Below are positions 34,712 to 45,430 of a DNA stretch of 64,000 nucleotides, piece after piece. The stretch spans positions 693,462 through 757,461 of the forward strand of contig CAUEEP010000760.1 in NCBI GenBank assembly GCA_958450365.1, given 5' to 3'. The notes under the pieces were generated by a model. It saw only the letters and a list, made by a program, of their open reading frames with translations, did not search any database and was not told the DNA's origin. This DNA is from Mesorhabditis belari. Taxonomy: Eukaryota; Nematoda; Chromadorea; Rhabditida; Rhabditidae. Made by a program: the position numbers and the translations under genes. The number at the start of each line of letters is the position of its first letter. Position 1 is the first letter of the stretch.

Positions 34712-37700
34712 TTACAGCACAAAATATGGATTGTTGATCTCATCAGGGAAAACATCTTCCCCAAAATGTAGCTTATTTCGATCGATTTCCGTTTGATATT
34801 CCTCGTCCGAATAACCCCAACCGCCTATTCGATTTCGACGAGTCTCTCGGCTAAATTAAAGGCACAAGTTCATTTTTAGATTTACACTTGTTTCATTTTA
34901 CTTTTTTTTATTGCAAGAGTCATTTATAGATCAGCTCCTCTAAAAGTTTAGCCCAATTAAGCAAAAGCAGTTCTAAGCAAAAGAAAAATCCCTTATTTAC
35001 CATACGTTTACGAGATTTTTCTTTATGGAAACGAAAGTTTTAAAATGAAAAGAAAAAGGAATTAATTTACGAGTGGAATAGACAAAAAGGACCATTTTCT
35101 GCCTTAAATATGGCTGCATTTTTGCTACAAATTCGACATCCTGGAAACTATTGTTTTACATAAACATTGTCATAGTCAAACTGATGGTTTAGGGTTTTAA
35201 TTTCCGTTTTTCGCTTACATGTTCAAGACAAATGAATCTCGGAGTCGCTTTGCCAACACACTCTCATCTTTAGCATAGACGGCTTTCTTTGGGCGGAAGA
35301 ATTTGGCAGAAAAATCTAGAAATCTTTTAGATTAGCTCAATTGTAAAAATAAATCCTGAGATTTTTCATTGACAAGTTCACTCACCTCCAAAATGATCGA
35401 GAAATTGATCGGACAAGACGATTGATTGCTGATCGCGTTCTCGTGAATCACAGGTGACTCGGTGCACATCGCTTGGCACTAGCTGAAGAGTTTAATTTAA
35501 TCGAAATCCAAAGGTTATTTTTTTCAAACCATCTTTGCAGCCATCTTTGAGAAAGCTTTGATCTGATGCTTGAGAGTAGTCGCATTCGTGAATGTGGTCG
35601 GCATGATGGATGGAATGGCTTTCTAAACGGTTATTGGACATTTGATACGCGCTTCGCTTCTTTTGCCATTGGCAATCTAACTTTGAGCTCAAATATATTG
35701 GTGTTAGTGTGTCCAATTTAAATAGTTTTTTTTATACCAATCGACAGAGAAAGACTTGGCGCACCTAATGATATTAAGGATATTTAAATTGGACAGCCCA
35801 ACACCAAAATATTTGAGCTCAAAGTTGAGCTAATGGCAAAGGGGGCGAAGCGCGTAGCAAATGTCCCACAACCTTTCTAAACAGGTTCAAGTGATGCTTG
35901 ATTGTTTAAGTTAAATAAATCGAATGAAATTTAGTGCTTCAAACAAAAGCAAACCAACCCTTGCACAAAACGCCAAATTGATGGGACGAAGCGGATCCTG
36001 AGCAAAGATCCAGCAATCTTTCACCGGCTTCGGTAGAGGATTCAAGATGAGATCCCATTGATCCAGTACAGCATCAACATTTGCTGCTGATGCTTGTGTT
36101 TGAGCTTTCTCAGCCATTTTCGGTTTCTTTCTCTTCTTCATGTCCAATAGAGATCGGATCTCGTCAACCTCCTTCTCCACATCAGCCACTCGTTCATCGG
36201 AGAGTCGTTGCCGTTTTCGGAGCTCCTCATTTTCGAACTCAAGTACGTCAATCTAAATTTGGAAAGCTTGAATAAACATCTTTGATTCGTAAACCTAGAC
36301 TTTTCGACATAAAACCCACCTTATCCTGAAGAGCACTGACTATTGCAAAAGTGGCCAATCGCAGACTTCTCAAGTCACTCGTGTTCCACATCACTTGCCG
36401 CAATGGGCCCATCTTTACGAGCTAAACTATTTCCTTATCTTTCTTCCTTTCTTCCTTTCTTCCTTTCTTCCTTTCTTTCTCTTCCTTGTCTTTCCTATTT
36501 CTTCTTGGGCAAAAAAGGCGCTGATAGCTCAGTGGTAGAGCATCTGCTTAGTAAGTAAAAGGTCGAAGGTTCAATTCCAAATTCTTTGCCATTGATTTCT
36601 TTACTTTATCGCATAGCTCAGCTATTTTCACTTACACTGAAGTCATTCTGGTGGAATTTGTTGAGATAAGTGGTGGCTGAGTAGCTCTAAAAGGATTTTT
36701 TTCATAAGTGAAAGAGTTGATACCGGTGGTGGAGGTAAAGTTGTTGAATTGAAGAAATTGACAGGGAGATCATCAGGTGAGAAAAATGGTGCGTCGTAGT
36801 TAAGTCCATTCTGAAACTTTTGGAGTTCCAGGAATAGTTTTTGATCCAACAGTGATTTCATAAAGTCCTAATTTCTTGTATCTAGTATGCCAAAAATAAA
36901 TGTAAGTTATTTAAGGAAAAGCCTGGCTTTTTTGACTTGATTCAGAGTACAATTTTGACAACTGTATTGTCTACTTTAGCATATAATGTTTTAAGTTAAA
37001 AACTAGGATTGTGAGAACAGTGCATTTGGGTTTTGTCTCAAGGAACTCTTGTCCCAAGGAACTCTTGTCCCAAGGAACTCTTGTCCCAAGGAACTCTTGT
37101 CCCAAGGAACTCTTGTCCCAAGGAACTCTTGTCCCAAGGAACTCTTGTCCCAAGGAACTCTTGTCCCAAGGAACTCTTGTCCCAAGGAACTCTTGTCCCA
37201 AGGAACTTTTGTCCCACTAAGAAAATTTTTGTTTTTTCTTTGCCTTTCTTTGTTCTCATGCATTTTTTTGTATTATACTTGTATTTTTAGATGTCTTCTC
37301 GCAAAGATCTATCAACTCCTGATAAGCAGAAGATTGTGCAAACCAAGAAAGATGGATATTCATCTATCTCGATGCTCTTCAATCTATCGCGATGCACTTC
37401 AAATGCAATAACAGGACAGTGAATCGACTAGCATCAAAATCAGAAGCAGGTGAAAGTCTTTAAAGGGCTTCGAAAAGTGCTCGTCCAGCGATTACAAGAA
37501 GAAATGAAGATCGAGCAATCATCATGGACCATAGAATCGATCCAAATCTGACTTCAAACCATGGAATCAAAAGTTGAAGGCCATTTCTAACAAAGATATT
37601 TTTCGATAGAGCATCAATAGGCGCTTGATTCGAGCAGGATTGTATGCAAGAAGACCAGCAAAGAGACCATATTGTATTGTTTACTTAAGCATCTAATGTT

Positions 37701-37985
37701 TTAAGTTAAAAACTAGGATTCTGGGTCGTCCCATAGAAGGGCAAGTGCGCTTGAGTTCACCTGTGAATTGCTTGTCCCGGGCATTGAATCCGGCGAATCG
37801 ACGAGCAGTCCCGACTCTTCTCCATCCCCATATCCATTCACTTGTGCTTCGTTGATCAATTTGAGCAAATCCTCGTGAATTCCCTCTTTGACTTGATCGC
37901 CTTCGAATTCATCGTGCAAGTTGTATTCATTTTCGTCATCCTCGATCGTTTCTTTCTCTGGTTTCACTCGCCTCCTTGATGGCAT
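34712..37985 (-). CDS. Unrecognised coiled-coil protein (nine exons)
   Basis: Exons 37985-37761, 36867-36724, 36686-36636, 36421-36320, 36252-35959, 35482-35386, 35315-35219, 35124-35071 and 34850-34712 are phase-compatible and give about 400 residues. Exon 1 (MPSRRRVKPEKETIEDDENE onward) is acidic and resembles the first exon of C2CH paralogue A. The centre (LEFENEELRKRQRLSDERV, then KEVDEIRSLLDMKKRKKPK) is a likely short coiled coil with a basic patch. The C-terminus ends WGYSDEEYQTEIDRNKLHFG and NNPYFVL. I do not recognise the family. Exon 1 may instead belong to paralogue B, with this gene starting at 36861 (MKSLLDQKLFLEL). Long introns carry a hairpin MITE, a minisatellite, a Tc1-like fragment and a tRNA-like sequence. 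Confidence 0.6.
35618..35884. mobile_element. Hairpin MITE in an intron
   Basis: Left arm GACATTTGATACGCGCTTCG to TGTCCAATTTAAAT is inverted at about 35785-35880 (ATTTAAATTGGACA through CGAAGCGCGTAGCAAATGTC). Arms of about 100 bp. It occupies the intron between 35482 and 35959. Confidence 0.85.
36522..36597 (+). other. tRNA-like sequence, canonical D arm
   Basis: TAGCTCAGTGGTAGAGCA is a textbook D arm and GGTTCAATTCC a T-loop block. The anticodon stem (CTGC versus GTAA) and the acceptor stem no longer pair. It lies in an intron of the coiled-coil gene, antisense to it. Probably a decayed tRNA. Confidence 0.5.
37039..37215. repeat. 16-bp AAGGAACTCTTGTCCC minisatellite
   Basis: Eleven nearly identical copies. 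Open frames in all phases on both strands (for example GTLVPRNSCPKELLSQ and its reverse) are artefacts of the repeat. Confidence 0.95.
37290..37680 (+). pseudogene. Tc1-like transposase N-terminal fragment
   Basis: Begins MSSRKDLSTPDKQKIVQTKK, followed in shifting frames by an HTH-like region and a SARPAITRRNEDRAIIMDHR segment, then RLIRAGLYARRPAKRP. This order matches the paired N-terminal DNA-binding domains of Tc1/Tc3-type transposases. The catalytic domain is absent. The sequence ATGTTTTAAGTTAAAAACTA occurs on both sides (about 36985 and 37697), so the minisatellite and this fragment lie within a small direct duplication. Confidence 0.7.
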
Positions 37986-38107
37986 TGTTCTGAAATTTTC
38001 ATCAAGGTACCAAAATTGAAAGAAGAAAAAAGTAAAGCTTGATTAGATAGAGTTAGATTTTAAAATATCGGCTGTAACTTTAAAATATCGGCTTGTAAAT
38101 ATCGGCT

Positions 38108-38417
38108 GTAACTGGAACGTGGACCAAAATTACCGTTTTTCTTCGAATAGAAGACCGGGTAAAGAGTATCATCGCGTACTCCTGCGTAGCAGCCCTTTTT
38201 AAAATTTCTTTTCTGCATAAAAGCTTTCAATGAAGTGCTAAAGAGCTGGAAAATGACTCAAAAATACCACATGAGCTAACAGATTTTTGAGCCATTTTCC
38301 AGCTCTATAGCACTTGATTGAAAGCTTTTATGCAGAAAAGAAATTTTAAAAAGGGCTGCTACGCAGGAGTATACGATGATACTCTTTACCCGGTCTTCTA
38401 TTCGAAGAAATACGGTA
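38108..38417. mobile_element. Hairpin MITE with TACCGTTTTTCTTCGAATAG ends
   Basis: Left arm TACCGTTTTTCTTCGAATAG through GAAAGC pairs with the right arm ending CTATTCGAAGAAATACGGTA. The arms are about 130 bp each, centred near 38270. The end motif resembles the TACCGTATTTTCTC family. Confidence 0.85.
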
Positions 38418-38516
38418 TTTCTAAAGCACAATTTTCTTACAATTAGGTTAACTAAAAGAATGGTTCTTGAATAACAAAACTTTTGAATTTTGATTGTCCA
38501 AATAATCAAAATTCAG

Positions 38517-38622
38517 GACTACGATCGAGCATTGGCTTACTTGGATGTCCTCTTGGCGGTGGAGACTCACAATCGGCAAGCACGAGAGCTCAAAGAGATC
38601 ATTGAGAAGAAAATGAAACGAG
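38517..38622 (+). CDS. Orphan FIS1-like TPR exon
   Basis: A single exon flanked by AATTCAG and GTAAAG. It reads DYDRALAYLDVLLAVETHNR then QARELKEIIEKKMKR, closely matching the last TPR helices of mitochondrial fission protein FIS1 (family pattern: DYxxALxYxxxLLxxEPxNxQAxELxxxIxxKMKRDG). I could not find the preceding TPR exons or the C-terminal membrane anchor exon nearby. A hairpin MITE lies directly upstream. Either a fragment left by duplication or part of a gene with very distant exons. Confidence 0.6.
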
Positions 38623-39461
38623 GTAAAGAAAACAGACATACAATGCTAGACAAAATTATAGGATCTTTACATTAGAAATTTATAAAGATGTAAAGGTAGT
38701 TTAACAGAAGATATGCTACTGAAACCAAGTTTTTCAAGCGTAAAAAGCTGATTTTGTCTTTTCTGGGGTAAAATATTAGGCTATCTGAATAATATTATCT
38801 GAATAATAAATAATATTAGGCTATCTGAACAACCTAATACTCTATTTGGTTTAAAAACTGTAGCATAGAAAATTCTAACTTTCAAGATGATAAAAAGTTT
38901 CGAAAAGCTTGAAAAGAAAAGCATAAAGTCTAGCATTTAGAATAGTATAATGCCAATTTTTGTGTTTGAGAGTAATTTCCCCAATCAATACCGCAAAATT
39001 GGCGGGGAAAGGAGGCCGAAAGGGCTGGCCGATTCGGGGATGTCCACCTGGTGCCCGCCTGTCACTTTTCATCTCTCATTTCTCTCAAATCCTCCAATCT
39101 CTTCACTTTTTTATTTCTTTCATTTTCTCAATTTCTTTGCTCTTTTTCTTTCTCTTTCACTTTTATCCATTTTTTTCTTTTTTTGAATCACGAAACTTTG
39201 CTAGGTTGAGAAACTAAGAAACTGTCTGTTTTCTGTGCTCAAATAGCTAATTTAGAACTCTTGTTAGAATTTAAAGTGATCAAACATTGTAGAATAAAGT
39301 TTATTCAACGCATCACTCTGTCAAAAGATCAGTTGCTCAAAAGATCATCCAATTTTTCTTTGAATTCTATTTCCCAAGATATTATTGACGTTTAGATCAG
39401 TGTTCGAGCCTAAACCTGAAAAGTAAATCTCAAAAGCATAGATTTTTGGTGAACTAATTAG

Positions 39462-40312
39462 GGACAGGCAAGCACTTGCCGTGGCCTTTTGAAAAGAGAC
39501 CAAACCAAAAGGAAAAACAAAAAAGTTTGAAATGAGGGGAATCGAACCAGGACAAAAAAATCCGTGCCGAGCGTACTATCCCCCCGGCCACGCAGACACA
39601 TTCTAAGGGATGGCGTAGAGACCCAAAATAGAGACTTGCTACCTTTTTCCGAGAAAATCCTGGATTGGTGCTTTAAAGCGTGGTAAAACTACCGTATCCC
39701 TCAAATTTGCGCGAAATTTCATTTATTTTCATTCTTGTTTATTTGCTTTTATTCTTTTTACGTTTTTTTTCCAAAGTTTCAACGTTTTTTCAACCAAAAA
39801 GTCACAAAAACAAAGCTTCCGCCATAGAAAATGATAAAGAACACTTAACTTAACATTAGCTGGCATCATGTTCGTGGAGCAGATCGTCGGGAAGCAAGTG
39901 GGTCTAAAAAAACTAAAAAACAAAGCTTCCGCCACAGAAAATGCTATTAAAAACGTAACTTAGTTTTATCCTCTTTGTTTCCTGCAAAAACAAACGCGAC
40001 CACATCAGAAAAACGCAAAAAGAATAAAATGAAATGAACAAGAATGAAAAAAAAGAAATTTCGCGCAAACTAAGAAAGGTACGGTAATTTTACCACACTT
40101 TAAAGCGCCAAATGAGGATTTTCTCGAAAAAAGGTCGCAAGTAAATAGAGATCAAGAATTTGACCAGAACTAGTAAGCCAGATATCTTGTGTTACAGGCG
40201 TCGAGGACAAAAACTAAAAGCAGATTCGAACTCAGCGTGGCCGATTCTATAAGATGGGTTTGGTCTCGTTCCAAAAAGGCGACGACAAGTGCTTGCCTTT
40301 CCCTAGTAAGAA
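39462..40312. mobile_element. Large nested inverted-repeat element
   Basis: Outer ends AACTAATTAGGGACAGGCAA and GCTTGCCTTTCCCTAGTAAG are inverted. Middle arms GAGAAAATCCTGGATTGGTG and GAGGATTTTCTCG pair, and inner arms from TACCGTATCCC to GGTACGGTA (39690-40085) form a further hairpin. A tRNA-like sequence lies in the left arm (39533-39600). The right end recurs alone at 62505-62645. Confidence 0.75.
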
Positions 40313-41360
40313 TAACTAACGCTACAGTAGTTTATTGCTTGAGTTACTTAAGAATACAAGTGTCAAACAACTGTAATAGATAATTACCGCCATATTAATT
40401 GTATCCACTGTTATCGTTTATCGTTTCGACGATCGTCTCAGAGAAAGGCAGCGAATTTAAGAATGAGCTCAAAAGTTTAAACAAAACTATACTAATTAGC
40501 TCAACTAACCAACTTAACTAACTAATTTAACTAACTAATTAACTTAATGAAAACTTGTAACTTAATTTAGTGAAGCTTATAGATTAAGTACAGCATCTAG
40601 TACACGAAAAATCTCATCATCACTGAAAGTGTTAAGAGATTTTCTCCTCAAGTCTTTCTTTGTATAGTACTTTATATAGGTTTTTGAGTACTTATTGAAT
40701 TTTGTTTTGGCGATATTTTGGCGATCGTTAAAAGGACGATGATTAGATTTAGAGTGCAGAAAAGTCTCAGGTCTCAGAAAAGAGAGAAGAGAGTGTTTCT
40801 GCTCTATCCATCCCATTGAAATCGAGAAGTTTAAATGAAAACAGAGTTTTTACTGTAATACTGAAAATGTTTGTATTATAGGGGTTGATAATTTGAAGTT
40901 AAAACACATACAATTAAACTAAACTTTTTAATTAAACTAACGATTTGTTTCGGGATCTTGTTGCCCTGCAATTCTAGCGCACTGAATGCCTGATTTTCTT
41001 ACTAAAACGAGAAAGTGAGTGTGCTAGAAAGGATGCATTTCTATCTAGTTCACTTATTGGAATTACACCTCAAAGAGCAAGTATACTAAACTCATTGAGA
41101 GCCCCAATTCTCGGAAACCAAGTGAGACTTTGTTTTCAGAGACAATCCGACAAAGTCTGACACAGAAACTGGATCATTCACCAAAATAGAACCAGACAAC
41201 GATGATTCGATCAAGTTTTACTGATCTTGAACTCAAGGTTGATTCAGTGAACCAACTCTTCGTAACCTTTAAAAGAAAACAAGTGTGTGTTTACGGGGCT
41301 AAAGACTTGTCTTGTTGTTTATTACTGAGAAAAGGGCAAGAATCTAGAAAAAAACAATTG

Positions 41361-41380
41361 GGATATAAAAGTGAGCGAAT
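41361..41380 (+). promoter_or_regulatory. TATA box of peptide gene 1
   Basis: GGGATATAAAAGTGAGCGAA lies about 50 bp before the start codon and is preserved in the duplicate at 47252-47271. Position and sequence fit a core promoter. Confidence 0.6.
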
Positions 41381-41414
41381 GAGATATTTCTCTCAACCGC
41401 TCTCACCGTACACA

Positions 41415-42741
41415 ATGAAACTTTTTATCGCCGCGTTCTTCGTTTGCCTCATCGCCATGGCTGGGTTTGTGTTCTTTGCCTACTTAAACACACCTTTTTT
41501 GGCACATTTAATCCTTTAACTTTCTTGGAACTTGAAATCTTTTAGATCTTGAAACTTAACTGATTAATATGTTGCGTCCAATCTAGAGATCCGTCCGACC
41601 TAGACTGATTCTAGATAAGGCGTTTGACCTCATTTCACTCTAGATCGGACGCATTTCTAGGTCGGAGGTAACAAATATCCAGTGTGTTTGAGCACAAGAG
41701 AGTAATCTTCATTAAAGAAGTAACGAAAGGAATTTTTTTTCGAAATTGGCTGTTCCTTTCTTTAGCTAGCTTTTAAAATATCTTAACAAGAAGTCTATTT
41801 TTAAGAAAAGAATTACAGAGCCTTTCGAGAGACGATCTCTAAAACGATAGTTAGACCCGGATTTGGCGGAGGATTCGGCCGAGGATTTGGAGGCGGTGGA
41901 TTCGGACGAGGTTTGTGTTGGGTTGAACGAAAAGTTCGTGCAGTTTTTTTGGGAGATCGTCGCAAACTCAATCAAATTGGACGTGTAATAGCTCATTCGA
42001 AAGCTAATTATCAAGCGGATTCAATCAAAAAAATCGCTTATTGTTTCATTACGTTTTAAAGCTTCTACAGCGGTTTTAGTAGAAGTGATCAGACCTTAAA
42101 AAGTGGAAAAAATAACGTTTCGTCAGTTTTTCTCTTAAAAATCTGTTTTTAGTGATCAGTGGCAAAAATTACCCCAAGAAAGCAAAAAAGTTAACAATTT
42201 GTCGCGACTCGAACCCACGGCCTTTCGCTTAGCGGGCAACCATGCTAACCATTACACCACAAGACCCTTGACCTCCCTTCCTCCAGGAGGGAGTTAAGTT
42301 CCCACCTCTCTGGACCAGCCGATTCCACACGTCTCGAATTATAGGTCTGGGGTGCACTCGAAACTAGGTATGAAGACCTTAGCCAGCATTGCAGAACCAA
42401 TCCTTTCGGGGTCACCGCTTTCGGGGTTTGAAGCAATTTCGGGGAAACTGGGGTAGATAAAAAATTGAACCACGGCGGGACTCGAACCCACGACCTTTCG
42501 CCTACCGAACCACTGTGTTAACCATTACACCACGACCCACTTCGCCTCCCTTACTCCAGAGGGAGTTAACTATTCACAAGACGAGCCAATGCTTGGATTT
42601 GAATCTTTGAAGTAAAACATATTACAACTTTCTAAAAAACTTACAAAAACTATTGTATTCATTGTTTTAGGATTCGGTGGTGGACGTGGCTTTTTCAACC
42701 GTGGATTTGGCGGACGAGGAGGCTTCGGTTTCGGCAAATAA
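41415..42741 (+). CDS. Secreted glycine-rich peptide 1 (defence-peptide type)
   Basis: Exons 41415-41464, 41819-41910 and 42671-42741 join into 70 residues. The N-terminus MKLFIAAFFVCLIAMAG is a clear signal peptide. A short linker (AFRETISKTIVR) precedes a mature part rich in Gly, Phe and Arg: PGFGGGFGRGFGGGGFGRG, then GFFNRGFGGRGGFGFGK. This organisation resembles the caenacin/NLP-type antimicrobial peptides made by nematode epidermis, although those are usually Tyr/Gly-rich. The role is inferred from composition. The exon 2 acceptor could alternatively be the TTAG at 41850-41851, dropping the linker. Intron 2 (760 bp) carries two antisense tRNA-like sequences. It has a near-identical paralogue at 47310. 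Confidence 0.8.
41570..41691. repeat. Hairpin element with GTCCGACCTAG arms
   Basis: GCGTCCAATCTAGAGATCCG on the left and CTAGGTCGGAGGTAAC on the right are imperfect inverted repeats inside intron 1 of peptide gene 1. The duplicate has an expanded form at 47482-47702. Confidence 0.7.
42201..42277 (-). other. tRNA-like sequence, intron 2 of peptide gene 1
   Basis: Minus strand: TTGTGGTGTAATGGTTAGCA is D-arm-like and GTGGGTTCGAGTC T-arm-like. The anticodon region contains GCTAAGC. The acceptor stem is poor. Its duplicate is at 48236-48307. Confidence 0.5.
42470..42541 (-). other. tRNA-like sequence with perfect T arm, intron 2 of peptide gene 1
   Basis: Minus strand: GTG TAATGGTTAA CAC forms a D arm and GTGGG TTCGAGT CCCGC a fully paired T arm. 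The acceptor halves (TGGGTCG and CGTGGTT) pair only partly, and the anticodon stem is not canonical. Its duplicate is at 48480-48551. It could be a tRNA-derived element retained by the duplication. Confidence 0.5.
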
Positions 42742-42942
42742 ATCAAGTCTTTCAAGAGAAACAATTAGATTTTCGATGAATAAAGATTTAAAATTATTAT
42801 TGGCTGCTAGTTTTATGTTAAAGATTTATTTTATTATATTATTTCTATTTGTTAGTCACAGCACAAAACACAAATGTGACAGGAACGATACTGTTTGATC
42901 ACCTTGGTGATAAAAAACTTGCATTTGAAGGGCTTCAGTAGT

Positions 42943-44234
42943 TCAGCTTGTTGACGTCGTGATTGTGGACGTTGTTTCCATCGCAAAGATAAACCGAGCC
43001 GTAAATAAATTTTTGTCGAGATCTTAAACAAAATATATACCAAGAAATGGATAGCGTTTGCATTCCTTAGCTTCCTTAGCTTTAGGTGGTGAAAGGACTG
43101 GCGCGGGCGGAAGCGGCTTGTCCTTGCGCTCGAACATCAGTACGATCACGAACGGCTATAACAGTAAAATGAATGTGAAAGATTATGAGAATAATGTACT
43201 AAATGAAATGAAATTAAAACCTACTGCGACTTGATTTCCATACATATCTTCAACAGCGAATTTCAATTGAACCTCTTGTTGCCAGCGATACTTGTATAAA
43301 CATAAGCTAATATATCAATTTTCAACAAGAAGTATCATGTTTATAAATTACGACAGGCAGAAAAACTTACTGTAATTAGGGACTCGGTTGCGTGGAAATT
43401 TGACCTTCACTTCATATTGTTGAAATTGTCCCTTGTTGAAAGTTTTCCATTCTCGTGGAGCAATGATCCAATTCGCGTCGCGAATCGCATCATCCGCATC
43501 AACGATCTCATGTGGCTTAATAGAATAATATTAATATATTAATAACACAATTCCACGAACCTGCATTCTCACACCAACGCCATGATTGTAAACTTTGAAT
43601 ACCAAGGTCTCTGATTCTCCGTCGTGGCCGTCGAGGTAAATACGTCGACGCTAAATTTTGAATTTAATGTCAAAATACTTTACAATTGTTACAATATTTT
43701 ATGAGAACTGATCAAAGAACGAAATATCTAATAACATGTGATTTCTTACACGCGACCATAAATTTATAAAATAGGAAAAAAGGCTAAAAGGTTCCAATAC
43801 GGTTCCAATACAGTTCCAATACGGTTCCTATTTTGATCTGATACGGTTCCAATACGGTTCCTATCTTGATCTAAAAGGTTCCAATACGGTTCCTATTTTG
43901 ATCTAAAAGGCTCCAACACGGTTCCAATACGGTTCCTATTTTGAGCTAAAAGGCTCCCACACGGTTCCAATACGGTTCCTATTTTGAGCTAAAAGGTTTC
44001 AATACGGTTCCAATACGGTCCTTATTTGGTTCTGATACGGTTCCAATACGGTTCCTATTTTGATCTAAAAGGTTCCAATACGATTCTAATACGGTTCCAA
44101 TACGGTTCCTAAAAATGAAAACTTTCAGTTCTTATTGAAAACCATAAACATTATCACCAAAATTAAAAAAAAACACTTACTTGATTCAGGTTTTCGTCTT
44201 TCGAAACGGTGAATTGCGATTCGTGAGGCGCTCA
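42943..44234 (-). CDS. Unrecognised beta-rich protein, minus strand (partial model)
   Basis: Likely exons: 44234-44181, 43650-43561, 43515-43371, 43290-43225, 43155-43041 and 43022-42943. The first three are in phase; the junction between 43371 and 43290 is not, so an exon or boundary is wrong there. Peptide landmarks: HESQFTVSKDENLNQ, RRRIYLDGHDGESETLVFKV followed by YNHGVGVRMQ, WIIAPREWKTFNKGQFQQYE, RWQQEVQLKFAVEDMYGNQV, and PFVIVLMFERKDKPLPPAP. The alternation of polar and hydrophobic residues suggests beta strands, perhaps an immunoglobulin- or MSP-like fold, but I do not recognise the family. The 5' end is unresolved. Confidence 0.5.
43790..44115. repeat. GGTTCCAATACGGTTCCTAT minisatellite
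   Basis: Imperfect tandem array built from GGTTCCAATAC and GGTTCCTATTTTGATCTAAAA units. It lies in an intron of the unrecognised minus-strand gene. Confidence 0.9.
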
Positions 44235-44435
44235 CATCCTCGAAAAAATGATGAATTATGAATAACTAGTTTGGTTTATCTGTCAACCATAAATGCAAAT
44301 TTGCTATTTTGGTAATCAAATTTTGTAAAGTAAATTTTTGTGATCTACCTCTTGTGATCTACCTCTTGTGATCTGACTGAAAACCGACATTTCGACACGT
44401 TGAAAATTACACTTCTATTTTCCTAAGCTATGACT

Positions 44436-44536
44436 CCGCACACCCGGAGACCTGACCGGGCACAGGCTATAGCCTGATTCACCAGCTCCGTGACGACTCA
44501 TCTGAGCCTCCGGTCAGGTCTCCGGATGTAAGGAAG
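44436..44536. repeat. Hairpin with CCGGAGACCTGACCGG arms
   Basis: ACCCGGAGACCTGACCGGG near 44438 is inverted as CCGGTCAGGTCTCCGGAT near 44510-44528. An inner CAGGCTATAGCCTG palindrome lies between the arms. GC-rich compared with its surroundings. Confidence 0.8.
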
Positions 44537-45430
44537 CCGTTTGACGATAGTCTCCCGACAAATATAGCAAACCGTCAGGTCCGTAGAACATACCTAAAGC
44601 TACCATTAGCTTCTTTCACAAAGTGCAATGTGCAAAATCGAAAATGCATGCAATGCAAAATAAAATGCAAAATGCTTTTTAGAACACCTTATTTGACGTT
44701 TATTTTACACGTTATTCAAACAATTTGTTTATTTGTTTGAGAGGAACACAGCCTAAGTGTAACTGTACTTGTTTCGTCTCCGCCTAAGAAAATTTTCTGA
44801 ATCCATTACCTGGATTCACCGAATGAAGGGAATGAGTTGAGTGAAGATAGAGAGGACCTGAGGCCCGTTTCGCTGAAAGAACAAATTTGTTTCGCAAATA
44901 TAAAACAAATTTAAATTAAAGTTAAAGTTTACTATTGTATTCTCCTATTTTAGTTTTTCTAATTCTAGTGGATCGGGTTTGTATTCGTTTCGAATACCCT
45001 GCCCAGCTATGCATTCGCTTTTTTCACGGCAGCCAACATTGGACCGCGAGCATTCGAAAAACAGACGAAGTGGACTTCTTGAAACTCAACCCAGCTGGTA
45101 TTTCTCGAAATTCGACGATTATCCGAAGTTCCGGAAAGCATTGATACACTTTATTTTGAAAATCAGAAAATTCATTTATCACAATTTCAAAACAAAAATA
45201 CGTGTTCAGCAATCAAAATATACCCAGATGCATCATAAAACCTATGCATAAACAGTTTGTATCAAATTTCATCGGGAAAGACACATTTCAAGCGTAAATC
45301 TCATTTGACAAATGGAAAAAAGCAAGCACAGATCATGTCATTTGGTCAAATGATGGGATAAATGCGTAAATCTGAAATAAATACAAAAGTACTGTACAAT
45401 TTGAAAACGTTTAAGAAAGAATTAGTAAAA

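Larger units (their letters stand above)
40607..42832. repeat. Segmental duplication, copy 1
   Basis: From AAAATCTCATCATCACTGAA to GGCTGCTAGTTTTATGTTAA, matched in the same order and orientation at 46499-48838. The copies include promoter, all exons and introns of a small peptide gene and two tRNA-like sequences. Divergence consists of substitutions and small indels, so the duplication is fairly recent. Confidence 0.9.

Noticed and set aside
36522..36597. Functional tRNA gene
   Set aside because: The D arm is excellent, but the anticodon and acceptor stems do not pair, so an active tRNA is unlikely.
37011..37215. Possible CRISPR-like array of short repeats
   Set aside because: The repeats are contiguous with no unique spacers, and the sequence is clearly from a eukaryotic genome.
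36971..37411. Overlapping repeat-rich frames on both strands
   Set aside because: Artefacts of the 16-bp minisatellite; three frames per strand are open and encode the same repeat in different phases.
44935..45251. Plus-strand frames including one reading LLETQPSWYFSKFDDYPKFR
   Set aside because: Protein-like in places, but without a start context, splice continuation or recognised family I could not support a gene.
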